This document shows, piece after piece, positions 63,474 to 64,000 of a stretch of 64,000 nucleotides of DNA (positions within the stretch are counted from its first letter, which is position 1; each line of letters starts with the position of its first letter). Under the pieces are notes generated by a model. It did no database searches, had not been told where the DNA came from, and worked only from the letters and a program-made list of their open reading frames with translations. Origin of the DNA: Demetria terragena DSM 11295 (lineage in GTDB: Bacteria; Actinomycetota; Actinomycetes; Actinomycetales; Dermatophilaceae); the NCBI RefSeq assembly GCF_000376825.1, contig NZ_AQXW01000004.1, positions 2,108,001 to 2,172,000 of the forward strand, in the 5' to 3' direction. The position numbers and the translations under genes were made by a program.

Positions 63474-63605
63474 CTTCCAACGTCGGTCGAGCTTCCAACG
63501 TCGGTCGAGCAGGCGAGCGCCCTGGCGCGAGCCGTGTCGAGACCATCGTGGGGTCTCGACAAGCTCGACCGGCGTTTGGCCGACCGGCGTTTGGTCCGAC
63601 CGGCG
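63474..63605. repeat. Compound repeat cluster with inverted repeat
   Basis: Two perfect 18-bp tandem units CTTCCAACGTCGGTCGAG (63474-63491, 63492-63509) are followed by an exact 10-bp inverted repeat TGTCGAGACC-7nt-GGTCTCGACA (63535-63544, 63552-63561), then units CGACCGGCGTTTGG at 63566 and 63581 and a partial one at 63597. The left units are the reverse complement of the right-unit type (CGACCGACGTTGG), so the whole cluster is roughly symmetrical about the hairpin. It lies in a 222-bp gap with no gene. Confidence 0.85.
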
Positions 63606-63647
63606 CGTACACCAGACGGGGCAGACATCTTTCGTCACACTGGCCGG

Positions 63648-64000
63648 ATGCGAATGACGCGCCGGGCCGCCGCCGTTCTGGGTATGAGCGGAATGCTCGC
63701 CGTCAGCGGATGCGGTGGTGCTCCGCTCTACAGCGAGCAAGCCGTGGAAACGCTGAGTACCCCGGCCTCGCCGAGTTCAACCACGGCACCCGCGACCTCC
63801 ACGACGAGTTCCCCACCACGCGCCACGACCGCGCAGCCGACGCGGTCACCGACAGCAACACCAACAACAACACCGACAGCAACTCCGAAGAAAACGGTTG
63901 CCCTCGACTCTCTCGGCGGGCCCGGCTCGGGGCCAATTTCTATCGCGGGGACGCGCTATCCGAACTCGTTCGCCATCAGTGCCTGCACGATCTACTCCGA
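63648..64000 (+). CDS. Lipoprotein, partial at window end; possible NPCBM-type domain
   Basis: ATG at 63648 opens a frame still open at the window end. The start MRMTRRAAAVLGMSGMLAVS leads to lipobox VSGC (Cys at about residue 23). A Thr/Ser/Pro-rich linker (ATPTTTPTATPKK within it) of about 55 residues follows, then LDSLGGPGSGPISIAGTRY, which resembles the start of an NPCBM/NEW2 galactose-binding-like domain. It is probably surface-exposed. Only 117 residues are visible, so domain identity is tentative. Confidence 0.6.
   Translation, partial: MRMTRRAAAVLGMSGMLAVSGCGGAPLYSEQAVETLSTPASPSSTTAPATSTTSSPPRATTAQPTRSPTATPTTTPTATPKKTVALDSLGGPGSGPISIAGTRYPNSFAISACTIYS

Noticed and set aside
63474-63605. 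CRISPR array at the repeat cluster.
   Set aside because: Units are tandem or nested without unique spacers of regular length, and no cas genes are nearby.

Overview
The window is high-GC DNA with dense, mostly short-spaced genes, frequent GTG starts and ATGA/GTGA stop-start overlaps. This is typical of an actinobacterial chromosome. The gene content (EthA-like monooxygenase, DesA3-like desaturase with its reductase partner, a glutamine-dependent NAD synthetase of mycobacterial type, an IdeR/DtxR-type iron box, PaaX, PucR and LAL regulators) fits a free-living or host-associated Micrococcales-type organism, perhaps Dermacoccaceae or Intrasporangiaceae. That family placement is a guess. I see no rRNA, tRNA, CRISPR array or prophage, and no gene-free stretch longer than 300 bases.

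Layout. 0-3.6 kb: MarR/YceI divergent pair, ArsR/AHSA1 operon, luciferase-like oxidoreductase and a frameshifted acetyltransferase. 3.6-9.4 kb: NmrA-like protein, a two-gene CrcB fluoride channel, a DMT exporter, a short CoA-transferase coupled to an uncharacterised Rossmann-like protein, and an aldo/keto reductase. 9.4-15.7 kb: phosphofructokinase, then a translationally coupled glycosyltransferase / methyltransferase / alpha-barrel protein / methyltransferase cluster of unknown product, facing an amidohydrolase. 15.8-20.4 kb: EthA-like Baeyer-Villiger monooxygenase coupled to an ABC transporter, then an anchored extracytoplasmic protein. 20.4-23.1 kb: glutaryl-CoA dehydrogenase and thioredoxin, with a DUF559 nuclease-like gene inserted between their stop codons inside paired inverted repeats. 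23.2-27.3 kb: MFS transporter, methyltransferase, NAD synthetase. 27.3-32.1 kb: iron-siderophore ABC operon behind an IdeR-like box, then a small molybdopterin-fold secreted protein. 32.1-37.0 kb: divergent DEAD-box RNA helicase and SWIM/SNF2 helicase. 37-43 kb: class III aminotransferase, PaaX and AidB-like pair with a dyad between them, SDR, a small membrane peptide and a PheC-like lipoprotein. 43-49.5 kb: LAL regulator, ABC-F ATPase with an internal minisatellite, P450, GNAT. 49.6-55.7 kb: FATP-type acyl-CoA synthetase, a tandem pair of secreted S37 peptidases, a PaiB-like FMN protein and a small secreted protein. 55.8-59.5 kb: acyl-CoA desaturase, its electron-transfer reductase and a divergent PucR regulator. 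59.5-64 kb: two SGNH hydrolases around an unknown gene, RraA, a histidine phosphatase, a repeat-rich intergenic region and the start of a lipoprotein.

The strongest unexplained signals are: the DUF559 gene bracketed by four copies of a 15-bp core in mirrored pairs (about 21.6-22.7 kb); a four-copy family of long intergenic hairpins at gene 3' ends with compensatory base changes; an 18-bp minisatellite inside the ABC-F gene whose unit resembles a repeat cluster at 63.5 kb; the mosaic duplication of S37 peptidases; and the coupled glycosyltransferase/methyltransferase cluster. Starts were chosen from ribosome binding sites, family length and overlaps, so several differ from the longest open frame.
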